Source of the DNA: Bugula neritina
Lineage: Eukaryota; Bryozoa; Gymnolaemata; Cheilostomatida; Bugulidae
DNA length: 64,000 bases
Direction of reading: 5' to 3'
Assembly: GCA_964035545.1 (NCBI GenBank)
Contig: OZ037765.1
Span: 10,968,698 to 11,032,697 of the forward strand
Shown: positions 27,601-40,400 of the stretch, one piece after another
Numbering within the stretch: position 1 is the stretch's first letter
Layout: each line of letters begins with the position of its first letter
Notes under the pieces: model-generated
The model's input: only the letters and a program-made list of their open reading frames with translations
What the model was told of the DNA's origin: nothing
Databases searched by the model: none
Made by a program: the position numbers and the translations under genes

Positions 27601-29380
27601 AACATCTGATGTAACCCGATCACAGGTAAAATATGTTCACTTTTTTAGTGTTTTTCTTGTCTGTATGTGTGCCAATATCGATTGGTACTTTTAGCATAAC
27701 ACTGGATAAGTAAAGGTGTTATAATTATCAATAATTACCTGAAAAATCTAAGCTTTGTTCATTTAAATGTCATTTCACTATATTTTTTTAATCAAAAGAA
27801 AGTCTTTATCGTTTTATTACATGTCAAATTTCTGCATCATACATAGTTGTTGTCATTTTCCTCACTTATTTTTGAAGCTTTATAATCAATTTTCTTATGT
27901 ATATTCTTTCTAGAATGGAATTCCAGAATCTAGAAAGTTTGCTGGGGTGGTAAGTTTCCAGACTTATGATGTTCACTAGGCTACATATAACTACCTTTTT
28001 TTGGTTTTAAGATGAAAATGTCTGTTTGTCTGTTGAAGAATTTAACACGTTGTCACTACCAATTATGTTGATTCTTATATTGGTTGCTATAGATTGATGG
28101 CGAGATGAACTCCAGTTTTAATTCAAAGCAGTATCACAATGACTTGTCTAAAATTGCTGAAGAAAGACATAGGATGAGACAATTAGAGAAAGTAAGAGAT
28201 ACCCAAGAAGAGCTGCAGGTAATTTTAATCATATTCTAACTTAGACCAACATATGGAACTTGTAATTGTTATTGTATAATAACAATATTATAGTATTAAC
28301 ATTCATCTAGTTAGTTATTTAAAAATAAAGGATATAAAAAACATAAGGAGGAGTGTTCGAAATATATATTCATAACCGATTGTTCAATCAAGTCAAGTGT
28401 GCCAAATCTGCTGTAGAAATAAACATATCGACTCCACAGTCATGGATTAAAAAAAGTTTAGTAAGTTGAATGGTATTTCATTTTTGTTATTTTCAACAGC
28501 AAATTTTTTCTCATTACATCACATTTAATTTTTGTTACTAAGTTTTTAGGTACATTATAAGCTTTAATGTGCAGATAGAAGCCTGTCATTGAATCTGCTG
28601 ACTTTCCCATTTTACAGCATGGACAGACTTGGAATGAGATGTGGGGAAGGCCAGGTGCTGGAGCCCCTAACAGCAAAGAACCAACATTCAAAAAACCTAA
28701 ATTTAATGATGTTCTTCATCATCCTGAAGCTAGGAATGGTTTGGTTAGTAGTTCATATAATTTAATTATCTATGGGAAAATAATACAACAAGAATCACAC
28801 AAGGTGTTTCGTCATTCTTAATAGATGTGTTTATAGCAGCCTTTAAATATGTACTAGTCTTATCATTTGCTAGTTTCAAAAAACTAATTTGTCATGTTTG
28901 TGTTTCTAGAGATTTGTAAAGAACACTCCTTATGGAATTGCTCAGCTAAATCCTCAACATTTTGTAAAGTCAACCATAAATAGTAGCCATTCAAATAACT
29001 TTGAACTACCGCTAGATCGGCAAAAGAGAGAAAGACAGGTACTTGCTGTATAAGTATTAACATATAAAAGTGTGTCAATGAATTCAGCCAATTGTAATTA
29101 ATTGATTATAATTGTCATGCTATATTATTTGTTTACCACTATAATATATATAATTGAATGTCATGTTGTGAAATTATAATATAATTGCATGACACTTCAT
29201 TATTAGAGAGTGTCTTGAAATAGAGAGAGGTTTTCCACTTCTATACAAAATATATTATGCATGTTTGAATTACCATAATTATTAGCTAGCAAAGGTAAGT
29301 TTCTTCTGCACAGTAAACTTTGTTATTTGCAGATGGATTACAAGCCCACAGCTCCATTTGCCACAGTCTATCCTAACTAA
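18611..29380 (+). CDS. Unrecognised 680-residue protein with repeated PGAGAP motifs, probably ciliary
   Basis: Nineteen GT-AG exons: 18611-18671, 19177-19323, 19807-19876, 20831-20936, 21368-21508, 22625-22748, 23636-23718, 24381-24449, 24775-24930, 25567-25656, 26089-26215, 26427-26651, 26953-27014, 27509-27625, 27914-27949, 28093-28218, 28618-28743, 28910-29038, 29333-29380. They total 2043 nt in one frame from ATG to TAA. The protein is hydrophilic with no signal peptide or membrane segment. Charged helical stretches, likely short coiled coils, lie near 97-135, 225-250, 440-475 and 545-580. Three copies of G[KR]PG[AG]GAP, each after an aromatic residue, are at about 140-147, 418-425 and 590-597; a decayed FDPWGKGQG is at 273-281. 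I do not recognise the family. A microtubule- or cilium-associated protein (CSPP1-like repeats were considered) is a guess from motif style and from lying between TTC21B and ANKMY2. The exon model is strong; the function is unknown. Confidence 0.85.
21610..21713. repeat. 9-bp minisatellite (TCTACTGTG)n
   Basis: About 11.5 near-perfect copies of a 9-bp unit, in the intron after the exon 21368-21508. Because 9 is a multiple of 3 it leaves open frames on both strands. Those are artefacts. Confidence 0.95.
24960..25070. repeat. Short imperfect tandem duplication in an intron
   Basis: Two to three diverged copies of a unit containing CACTGTCAGTGTGTGAG, directly after the donor of the exon 24775-24930. 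Confidence 0.6.
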
Positions 29381-30490
29381 GGTTATGCAGCACTAGGGAG
29401 GTCGTGCCGGCTTTATCTTCTGCATCTAATATTATATGAAATATGCATGTCTATGAAACATTCTTTAGAGTCTTTATTTATTGATACCATTTTTACAAAT
29501 ATTATCACTTATAATTATTTTGTTAACTATTGTTAGATGCGATATTTTTTTCTTTCATTTAATTGCTGCAACACCTGCTGAGCGGGTAGGTTTTCTCTTT
29601 CACTCATGCTTACTAGTCCCTCTGCATTGCCATTATGGCCATTTCTATTGCTAGCTAAATTACCTGGTCTTCTTGCTTAAAAGACAATCAATAATTTATC
29701 TGTCCACATGCATTAAGTAATCATTGCTCAACACAAATGCTAATAAAGGGACATTGAAAAATATTATGGATATTAATCAATAGCTGCAATAATATGATCA
29801 TATTATTGTATCATATAATGTCCATAATATTTAGGCAGTAGAACGAATTGATGAACTTTCTTTTGCTAGTAGAATAACTCATGGTTTATGCTAATTATTA
29901 TTAACATTATTAGATACACTTATTACGGAAGTTATACCTCTAAAGATAATTATTGTTGCTACTTTATTATATGAGGATATCTATAATTTATTAACATTTT
30001 CGTACAGCTATTTACGCTTTGATTTTGTATTCATTAATGTTTTTCTTATTTATTACATTGTATTTAAAAACAACATCATTAAAATCAAGCATTCCTACCT
30101 ATTTATTTACACTCTATATAATTATACAAAAAAATCTCTACAATGGCTAAAACAACTCTAATAGAAGAGTAGAGCAAAGCAGGCAGTTGCCTAAAACATG
30201 TAAACATAAATTCTAGAATGTATTATTTTTAGATAGGCATGTATTTTGAACCTTAAGCATCATATTGAAGAAAAAAAGTTGAGATATTTTGAGAATTTTA
30301 GACAGTAAGTAGGCTACTGAGCCTAACTGCTCCAAGAACTTTAGAATGGAGGAAGTTTGCCTAATATAACAGCATCTTACCATTTCTACAGCTGTGTAAA
30401 ATATAAAACCAATCAACCAAAGATATCATTATGGTGTAATTTACATTTACAAAAATGTTAGCTGATTAAGAAAAAAAAGAAGTGTCTACT
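29381..30490. other. Tail-to-tail intergenic region
   Basis: AT-rich DNA between the stop codons of the 18611 gene and ANKMY2; both 3' UTRs must lie here. A plus-strand AATAAA is near 29743. A perfect 22-bp palindrome centred on GATC lies at 29787-29808, nested in a wider imperfect inverted repeat (about 29760-29832). No gene is seen. Confidence 0.6.
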
Positions 30491-33400
30491 TTAGGCCTTG
30501 TTACTCTTGCAATATTTCTTATGCGTAGGTCTATGTAGCTTTTGACATTGTACACTGCAGTAGTACACCTTCAAGCACGCAGTACATTTCTTTGGTTCTC
30601 TGGCGGCACAGACTTCACAAACTGGATCTTCATTTGACCTCATTCTTTCCCCATTAATAGCATCGGTCAGTGCATGGATTGCATACGGATATGATCCCTA
30701 GATAACAAACTAGACTAGATATATTTTGAAGTTTCAATAATATGCAAATATTCATATAAATATATTAGATATTTATACTATATTGGATAAAATAAAATAC
30801 TCAAAATGAGTAATTTCTTTTATCTGATATAGTATAAATACCAAATATAAATACTCTATTTTTTGTTTTTCGAAATATTGAGTTCTCTTAACTCATTTTT
30901 TAATCACAGAAACTATATATAAATATATTAGTCTAGAAGTAACCTCCAATTATCTTTCACTCATTACACTCCGAGGGGCGGCCACACAATTTTTTTAGAA
31001 ATGGAGAGTTTGAAGGGTTCTAATTAATCTGTAAAAACTCTAGACTGTTCTGTGCACCCAGTTAGCCACAAAAGCGCTTCAAACTTTTAAATTGAATCAG
31101 GAGTTGTCTTCTCTTAACGTTTTTGTGAATTGGCTAAATATCTTGGAATTATTCAAGCTAATTTATTTTATATAAGCAAAATAATTTTGCTGATAATTAT
31201 AGATATTCTTTTCACTTTTCTGTTTTAAAAACTCCAAATTATTCTGTCCACTCACTTAGTCACAAAAGCTCTTTAAAATTTTACAGGAGTTGTTTCCCCA
31301 CAATTTTGTCCAAATCCATTAAATATTATCTTGGAATTATTGAAGCTAGTTTATTATATATACAAGCAAAAACTTTTGCAGATAATCATAGATGTATTTT
31401 CCACTTCTCTGAGTTTAATTCTAGTGATTTCCTTGTGAAAACATCTGAAAAAAAGTGGGCTATATGGACGAAAACAAGCAAAGGAATGGGTTTTCTAGTT
31501 ATAAGGCAAACATTATTATTGATCAGCTATAAAAAAGCCGAATTATAAGTAAATATGTGTCTGATAATGATTTTCTTCACGATTTTTATTATAATAACTA
31601 TTTTTACAAAAAAGTAATGAGAAGCATGGGTAGGTTGGTCTGGACTCCGGAAAATAATATTTTAAATGTGTATGATTGAGCTTTGCCAATAAATTTAAGC
31701 TGAACTATATATAGATAAGCAATTTGGTTTTTAAAACAATGCTATTGGTTAAAATGCATATTTTTAGACTATCTTGATATAATGACTCTAGAGTCAATTT
31801 AGCTCACTTATAGTTACAGAAGAAATACCCTAAAGCTTCCCTATAATTTTAAAATATATGTGATTATATTTAGGCCACCCATTAGAAAAATGACCTGAAG
31901 CTGCTTTATTCAAAGATCATAGGCATGTACTTTTTTCATGTGTGCCATTTGTCACAAAAATAATAATTTTTTTACAGCAAATAAAACAAGCTGAGTTTGA
32001 GACTGGTGCATTTTTGTGTGAAACATGGAGTAAACATATTTTAGAGAACAATATTATTATTATTATAGTTGTTGCATACCAAAAAAAATTGCATTCAGCT
32101 AGAATTTTTTGAACATGGTGGCATTTTTAAGAAAGCAGAACTCAAATGTTTACAATTAGATTATGAGGAAGCAGATACACAAACTTTGTTACATGCAAAA
32201 TATCTTATGAACATCATAAGCCCACGTGTAATAATCAAATCTCAAGACACTGATGTCTCGCTATTAATTTTGCAAAACATTACCTTCTTACCAATTATAT
32301 TTTTTCATGGGTGTGGCAATCATGGTGTCATGCCAGATAGAGGTTAGGCTAATTTTTCTACTTATGCGCTAGTTATTTATTTTGGTAAAATGTATTTTCA
32401 TGTGCAACTTATTTTAATATTATTGAAATATATGTATAATTAAATAAACTTGGATCAATTGCTTGTTATTTAGCACATAAATAAATTCCTTTGATCCGCA
32501 TTTGACTTATTAATTTTGTATATTTTATACATCTTGCCCGTTGTTTAAAAAGATATTTTGTTAAAAAGTATCACTTAAAGATAGTGTCTATTATTAATGT
32601 ATTACTACTTTTTGTCCCACACAAATTCGTAAAAATAATAGAATATTATTCTAGATAATTCATGTTAGCTACTATAGCTATTAGCATATTAGCTATTTAG
32701 CAATCAATACAACAGTTATAAAGGTAATATTAATATATATGGTAACAAAACAAAAATAGCGTCTACCTGGGAGGAAACCATAATCATATTAGGTATTTGA
32801 ATATCAATTAACATTGCAGCAAATAAATCCGGACTGCAGTTGTGTGCAGCACTTACTAGATTTCATGCTTTAACAGGTTGTGATTCGACTATAGTGCTTT
32901 TTATGGAAAAGGATAGCGCACAGCCTACTCTCTTTTGGGAAAATATCCCGATTGTATGGGAAAATTTGAACACCCCGGGAAGTATTTCAAGCTGTCAGCC
33001 ATTACAGTGGCTGAAGTAGAACAATTTGTCTATAAACTTTATGGAGCAGGAAATTCAAATATAGATGATGTCCGATACGCTGTATTTTGTTCACCGTCTA
33101 AAATAACTCAATACAGTTTGCCTCCAACAAAAGATGAATTAAATTTTCGTGTAAAAAGAGCAGATTATCAGGCCGCCATTTAGAGAAAGGTGACAACAGC
33201 CTATATTGATGCACCACCCCCAGAACATTATGAAAGCACTGTTGAGAATCATGGCAGCATAAATATAAAGTAGATGATTCAAGCTTCCGCACCTGAACAT
33301 GTAAATTGCAAAGTTTAAACTGCTCCCGTAAGACTAGCTGCAACATATTAAGATGTGGATGTCAGAAGTCTCAAATTTAGTGCATGCACTGATGTTTGTC

Positions 33401-36400
33401 AATGTAAGGATTGTCTGAAAAAAAGGGTTATATTGGGGAAAAAGAAGCTGATGAAACTGACGGCAGTGACAATGATGGGGAGAATACTTTTTCATAACGA
33501 AGCACTATTTTTAGACATTTGTTATATATTTTACTGCAACCAATTTGATTTTGATCATCTCTCATACTTCTGATTTTCTAAATAGTTTTACAGAATCTTG
33601 TTGATTTTTGCAGATGTCTAACGGCTACTGACAGACTAGCAAATGATTCACTTGGGCTGTGCTCAAAAGATTTCAATATTTATTCCTTTCAACATTTATT
33701 TTGTGCTATAATTTTATAAATATAGTTTTTTCAGCATGACTTTGTTTTTATTTTTGTATAAATAGCTTGGTCATACAATTATTCTGCATGCATATGCCAC
33801 ATGCAATATGGCGATTCCTAACAAACATATACGTTTATATAAGCAACTTGGTTTTAATTTGAGATAGCGTCTTGCAGTCTTTAAATTCAGTATCAGCATA
33901 GAATTTTAAGTAAGAGGCAAATATTTTTTCTTCAAGATAGCTTGTTAAAATTGGATACTATTTTGCACAATCTACATTTCTTTTTATCACCCATTCAAGG
34001 TGTCGATTTGTTTTTTGCAATAACTTGAGTTTGGGTAGAGATAAATTTCTAGAGTTTGTAGATTCAGAATCAGCACAAAATTCTGATCTAGAAACAACTT
34101 TTTTTAAGTGGCCACCTAGTTAAGTGTAATAAGCCAATTTTTTGAGCACTTTTTGGGAGGTTACTTCTAGACTATATATATTTTAAATAAAAAAATCTGA
34201 TTGGCTGAAATGAGGCATCCAAGGCTCAGGCAGAGACGGAAAGCAAGTCACCAATCAATCAGATGAATTGACTGGTTATAAGAATGGTTACCCATACATA
34301 GCCTATCCCTATGAAGACTTAGGCATGTCTACTAACCACTTCTACACTGGACAACTTTGCAATCAGTATCTGAAAAAGTTTCGATTCTGCTTTGGGGTAG
34401 CTGCGGAGGGTAGATCTAACCAGACTCTCTACTTGATCCAAGAACCCATCGCTTTCCCTTCCAGTGGCTAATCTACAGTAAATAACTACATGTTGATAAT
34501 CAGCTACAGACCATGTGTAGTCACCTTGAATACTTGAATACAACTGTATAGAACACAGAGTTGATTTGAACTACATAAATAACTTATATATTCGATTTTA
34601 ACAAACATAAAGCATAAGCCATTAGAGGGGAAATAACTCCTCACTAAATAAGCTGAACTGGTGCGCAATGATCTTTATAAAACATATGATAGATCATGCC
34701 ATATTATATAAAACAGTTCATAACTGTAAGACTACTATATTCCATAACGTACTTTGAAGATAATAAATTAAAAAAATGATGCTAATAATAGAAAATTCCC
34801 AGATACTTGTAATTTCAAACTTGAGCTTATATAAAGATGTGCCTTGCAATCAAAGATTTAGTAGAAATTGTAATTATAATTCAAAATCATTATACCGCGA
34901 TTTTAATTAAAAGGATAGTACAGTTGTGTTTCATGCAACTCTCTCAATACAACTGTACCTTTCATATCATAGTAGGGCAGCCCCTGATGTTGTTATACCC
35001 CTCAATACTGCACCAGGTATGATTTAAAATAAAACTTACCTTTTAAGAAACGCATCCAGAGTGCCTTTCTTGTCTTTAGATTTAGCTTCAGCTGCATTTT
35101 TCAGAATGCAGGAAATATAGTGCAACTTCAGAGCCAATGACTCGTGAGTATTGTGTGCACCCATTTTCTCTGAAACTAACATGTCCAAAACTCGACAGAG
35201 CTGCTTGCTGTCTTCAAGCAACTCGGCATTCTGTTGCAGTTGCTTCACGAGAAAAATCTGGAAAATATAGCAGTCCAGCGTAAAACACGCTGCATGCTTG
35301 CAAGCATTGCCTATTATATTATTAGTGCAATATATCTGATAAATATTTTTATAGTAACATCAACTGGCTAAAATTAATTCCTTGATTATACAATAATTGT
35401 ACATATATAGCATCAATAATTTGCATAATATGAACATACACTTGACCACCAGAGTACTTTGCACAAAAATTGCATTAGTCTGCAATAAAGGATATTAAAA
35501 ACATCAATGGAATACTGAATCCAGCAGTGTCTGTATACACTAATTTGATTTTGTAAGGGTTCAAGAAATATCATAACAACCAAAAGCTTTGGCCTTGTAG
35601 GAATTAAGTATTCAGTAAAAAGTTATTTAAAATCATTAGAATATAAAAACGGAGTTTAAATTAATTAAACAAACAGAACTAACTTACAGGATGTATATTG
35701 TATGAGGATATAAATTTATGGAAAGATTTCAGCAATTCAACCTTCAGTTTAGGTCGGCTCTCTTGCCCTGAAAGCAACATACGTTGTTTAGCAATAATAG
35801 TAAATTAATAGAGAAAATAGAAAAAAAATTGCAGTTGTTTGTAATAAAAATCCTAATATCTTCCATCACAAAAACAAAAAGCTTTTATTATGATTGGTAG
35901 TTTCAAGAATTCATTGCATTACATTAAAAATTGCATACTCAATATTTATCATATTATGATAATGAAAAATATACACAACCATTCCATAATTAGTAAAAAA
36001 AAACAAATATATATTAAAAGTAATTTTCAATTAATAAACACTACTTACCTGAAATTTTGGTAAACTTTATAAGATCTTGTGAAGGGATAAAGTTTGATAT
36101 TATGCCTCCAATGTGATACTGAGCTGTAAATACATGCAAGTAATTACGGATATTACCAACAATGCATCCATAACAATCAGCAGAGCATAATTAACATTGT
36201 GTGCATTACGACAACAATGGACATGGAATTATTAAAATATTCATTAGACAATCAAGTAAAATAAAAATATTCTAAAAAATTCGCTAGCACTACCTACCAA
36301 TGAACGCAGCCATTTCGGCAGCCGTTCTATTGACAGAATTGACAGCATCAGCTTTAGCTCCGGCATCCAATAACATATTAACCACGTCTTCATTACCTAC

Positions 36401-37430
36401 AGCAAAATGCTTAGACTTACAGTTAGATGTTTAAAAATATTTAAAAAATACAAATAAATACGTTTTGGTAAAAAAGACGACCTCACACCGATTGACTTAA
36501 ACAATTCTATGAAAAAGTGTTATATAGTAGTTCATTTCTACAGAAATTCTGTAGGGATCAGCATACCCGAAAGAGCTCCGAACATCAAAGTGGTATACTT
36601 GCTGTCGTGTGTATCTGCATTGACGTCTGCTCCACTCTGTATCAGATACTCACAAAGAGGAACATGACCTCTAAAGGATGCATGCATGAGTGCCGTCATT
36701 CCAGTCTGTAACCAGTTGAACCATTCGTAACACACATAGCATTCCTTGAGTGCTTAGGTTGATGACCAACTTTTAGTTATAAATATACGGTGATGACCCA
36801 TACAACAGTATTATTCATTTTTTATATCATTTTTTTAAAAATTTCATTACAAGCTATCAATAATATATATGTATGTACAGTATTGATTTAAAAATCAGAG
36901 TTGTTTAAAATATATATTAAGGGTAGCTTGTAGCTATACGTAAATATTTACCATAATCCAACTATAATTAATCATAGGCCATAAACAAATAAACTATAAC
37001 ATCAGCCTAAAAATTACCATGTTAGTAAAAGTCTTGCACATACATGCTTTTTATTATTTTGCAAGTTTAAAATAGTGAGCATTTATTTATTATTAGCTCT
37101 TTAAAATTGGTATTAGTCCTATTTCTTACTGATCAGAGCTTTTCTAATTTCTTACCCCATCAACACAGTCAACATCAAATGTTGGATCTTTTTCCCGTAA
37201 TTTTTTCATTTCTTCCATATTTCCTGTGAAAATTGGGCACATTTGGGTCATTGTTTATTACAATCAATGCCATTAATTTAAGGCACAGATACAAGAAGAA
37301 TTGATAAACTTGTAACCAAGTTGTGAGCAACAGTACCAAGAGCTTAGCAAATTATCTAACCTTTGCCTTCCTGTGCAAACTCCAACCACTTCTCAGTTAC
37401 AATTTCTTGATTTTCAGATGCTGCCGCCAT
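30491..37430 (-). CDS. ANKMY2: ANKMY2 orthologue, ankyrin repeat and MYND domain protein
   Basis: Nine GT-AG coding exons: 37430-37361, 37223-37156, 36705-36567, 36396-36298, 36123-36049, 35767-35688, 35257-35040, 34472-34337, 30697-30491. They total 1092 nt, 363 residues, in one frame. Ankyrin repeats lie at about 45-125 (TGMTALMHASFRGHVPLCEY, then NEDVVNMLLDAGAKADAVNS). A helical middle contains ALKLHYISCILKNA, typical of ANKMY2. A C-terminal MYND zinc finger has the pattern C-x2-C, C-x2-C, C-x3-C, H-x3-C (CEVC, CTAC, YYCSVQC, THKKYC). In vertebrates ANKMY2 helps target adenylyl cyclases to cilia and affects Hedgehog signalling. This protein stops only a few residues after the MYND finger, so it lacks the roughly 75-residue acidic tail of the 441-residue human protein. 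The last intron is 3.6 kb and holds a transposon. Confidence 0.95.
30770..30840. repeat. AT-rich inverted repeat (hairpin)
   Basis: The arms 30770-30796 and 30815-30840 are reverse complements with about three mismatches (shared TATTTATACTATAT), around an 18-nt loop. It sits between ANKMY2's last exon and the transposon end at 30931. Confidence 0.7.
31034..31411. repeat. Two diverged tandem copies of a ~190-bp sub-terminal unit
   Basis: 31034-31222 and 31228-31411 share blocks in the same order: a CACAAAAGC block, CAGGAGTTGT, ATCTTGGAATTATT followed by AAGCTA, ATATAAGCAAAA-like and GATAATCATAGAT-like. They lie inside the left end of the 30931-34172 element. Confidence 0.7.
32069..33575 (+). 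pseudogene. Broken transposon ORF (EADT…DTDV / HALTGCDST family)
   Basis: Fragments in three frames match a protein family common in animal genomes as repeated ORFs. Near 32160-32280 is EADTQTLLHAKYL followed by SQDTDVSLLIL; near 32860-32900 is RFHALTGCDST; near 33000-33180 is EVEQFVYKLYG, then LPPTKDELNFRVKRADYQAA and a stop TAG at 33181; near 33360-33430 is a cysteine-rich remnant. The acidic pattern EAD…DTD resembles the metal-binding core of XPG/FEN-type PIN nucleases. A frameshift near 32940-32980, stops and missing segments show it is not functional. Confidence 0.7.
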
Positions 37431-40400
37431 TGTTTCTGTTTTCCTAATTTAATAAATATCTGCAGGTTAAAACATGAACTTGAAAAAAAAGGATAAACAA
37501 AGAGTAGTTTATGTCAACATAGAAAACTAGTTTAAAAGTAAGACAAAATCGCCATTCACAAAATGGCATGTAAAACTATAACCACAATAAACTTTAGGAT
37601 TATTAACAAAAACATGTTGCAAATATGTAGATAACATAAGCAATTCAACTTTCAGACAAACTGTTCAAAATGTTGTTTGTAATCACAATTATCAAATGAA
37701 AAAACAAGATAATAACTGATGAAACTCCGGAAATGTGATCAATATTGGCATATACAATGCATTAGAAGTTATTAAGAGCTACATTTCAATGAGCATATAT
37801 ACGTGCATATAATTAGATTTGGCTACACTAGCCCATGGCACAGCTATTTCGAGAGTTATATCAAATCAACAGTTGATATCATTCAACATCACAGAGTTTA
37901 ACTTTATGATCATGATCAAAAATTACGTCAACAAGTCTTAATTTTACAAGAGTGTTTTAGTTCCAAATTGATAAAAATGGTTTACCATTGAGGTACATTA
38001 GTGCCTAAAATGCAATTTGTTCCCACATACAATCTAAACAACTGTTTTAACAATGTTTATTTTTGTTTAAGCCAGTTATACTACATACGGTGACAATTAA
38101 TGGCTTAATATATTGAAATTAAATTTTAATTAAGTAAAAACAATATCTTTTAGAATATTAAATACTATCAATATAAATTAGTGAGTAGTTAAACATATTC
38201 AACAGCTAGATAGAAAGTACTTAGTTTTAGGTCTGGACAATCGAACAATTAAACCATTTGCTAATTCATTTCAAGCATTGATTTTAAAGCTCAAAAATCG
38301 ATTAAGCTAGTCAAGACTTCAATTTCTTTAATTTAAAAAACTTTCAACCTCAAAATTTTCAAGTACATTCAAGGCAATAACTTTAGCAAATTGACCGACA
38401 ACAGATTGCAAGCATTTAAATCAGCAAGTATTGAGGCAACCAAAATCCGCTTTTCAATGTTATATCTTTTTTATGTTAGTTAAAGTTTAAATATTACGGC
38501 AGTAAAATTATATCAATATGCCCTTCATTTTATTAGTAAGCTAATACCTAATGGCAATTATAGGTTATACTAAGTCTAATAGTAATACTAATAGTTATAG
38601 TAATAGCCATAGGTAACAATTAATAACTGTAAGTAATAACAAATTGAAATCGCAAAACTATAGTGATAACTATAGCCTATATTATTTTATAGCATAAATA
38701 TAACTTCATTTTATAAGTATAACATCAAGTTATTATTAAATTTAATATTGCAACTTGAGTGAATATACAGTTATACTAACACTTAGTAATACTTATAGCT
38801 TATGATAAGGCTTATGTTATAAGTTACAAACATAACTTTTACTTATTATTGAACTACAAATTTACTATAACTATAAAGTGTAAATCCATTACTATTAGTA
38901 ATACTAAATTAGTATTACTATTACATTTTCTTTTTGATTTACTATAAGTATAAGTATAGCTACAAAATTAAGTATAACTATAAGTTATAAAGTATAACTA
39001 TTACTATGTCTATAGTCTATAGTCTATAGACTATAACATTAACTATAACTATAAGACTAAGTATAAGTATTAGTAGAACAACTGTCAGTAACACTAACAG
39101 TATAACTATAACTAATACTATAAGTATAACTATAAGTATAATAATAACTGATTAACTCTAGTCTCTAGACTATAACTTTAACTATAAGTATAAGTATAAC
39201 TAATTACTAATAGTAATACTAATACTAATACTAATACAGTAATACTAATAGTAATACTAATAGTAATACTAATAGTAATACTAATAGTAATAGTAATAGT
39301 AATACTAATACTAAGTCTAATGTAATAGTAATACTATAAGCCTATGCTATAACTATAAGTATAAGTAATACTACTAGCATAAGTATCTTGTGTCTTGAAA
39401 AAACTTAAACTTAAGCATATTCCATTTGTATACGTTACTTGCTATTATTTATAACTATTCTTTATTACTAATATGATAGTTTCTACATTCTAAAACTATT
39501 TTCAAAATACAATGCAAAATTAGGAGTTATTATCGGAAGTTACTTAACCGTTAAATAAATCTTGCTAGATCCAATCGGTAGAAAAATTATAATGTGTGTC
39601 AAAAGCAATTCAATTAATTTCAAAAAAAATTAAATTAAAAAATAATTAGAATTTATTGCAATTTGTGTCTACGACATACTAACATGACCACACGAAGTTT
39701 GAGATATTGCAAATTCGCTACCCTGTAACTGGTGGAGAACAACTCTCAGCTATCAGTTATGGTTTTGTAATGCTTGTTACTCGAAAGGCTTTTTTCTTGT
39801 GCTGACACACCAATGATCATCACAACAGTATAACATTATGCTTTACATTTTAAAATCATGAGAATCTCTCAATCTCCAAGTTGATATGTTATGCTTGATA
39901 ATTTGGCACAAGTTTCCAAGTTTTAGCTGAAAAGTAGCAAATCATATAATAATAATTATCATGAAGTCTAAACAACAAGCCCTAGTACAAAACAGCTTGC
40001 TTTCGTAAAATCTCGCACTATGCAAGTATTATTTTATGTAATCACTACATAAGAATATACATACACTATTTTGTTCCAAATTCATGAATCAATCTACAAT
40101 TATAGGTTACCTGTCAAGGAAGTTCAGGAAAAAGTATGAAGTTGTTAATGCTCCAATTTTGGTGCTCACTTTTATTTTAAGAATACACATGCCTTAAATA
40201 TATAAGAATGTTGTATTTATTATTGCTTTGCTTGCTGTCTTTTAAAAAAAACTTCAAAGGTTACCTAGTTACAATTTATATACAATCTCTGCTGATAGAT
40301 TTGACATAAAATGATCTTAAAAAGTAAAAAAATTATTATACATATCCTTAAATCAGAGTTATCTACCACAAATTTTATGACTCTAAAATATTGCAGCCAA

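Larger units (their letters stand above)
30931..34172 (+). mobile_element. Decayed DNA transposon with 17-bp TIRs in the last ANKMY2 intron
   Basis: GTCTAGAAGTAACCTCC at 30931-30947 recurs as an exact reverse complement at 34156-34172, giving a 3242-bp unit. TA follows and precedes the ends, so the inverted match extends to 19 bp, or TA is the target duplication. Inside are diverged tandem sub-terminal repeats on the left, weaker duplications on the right (about 33870-33960 against 34020-34110), and a broken plus-strand ORF. The insertion is antisense to ANKMY2. The XPG/FEN-like motif in the ORF suggests the Academ superfamily, but this is inference. Confidence 0.75.
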
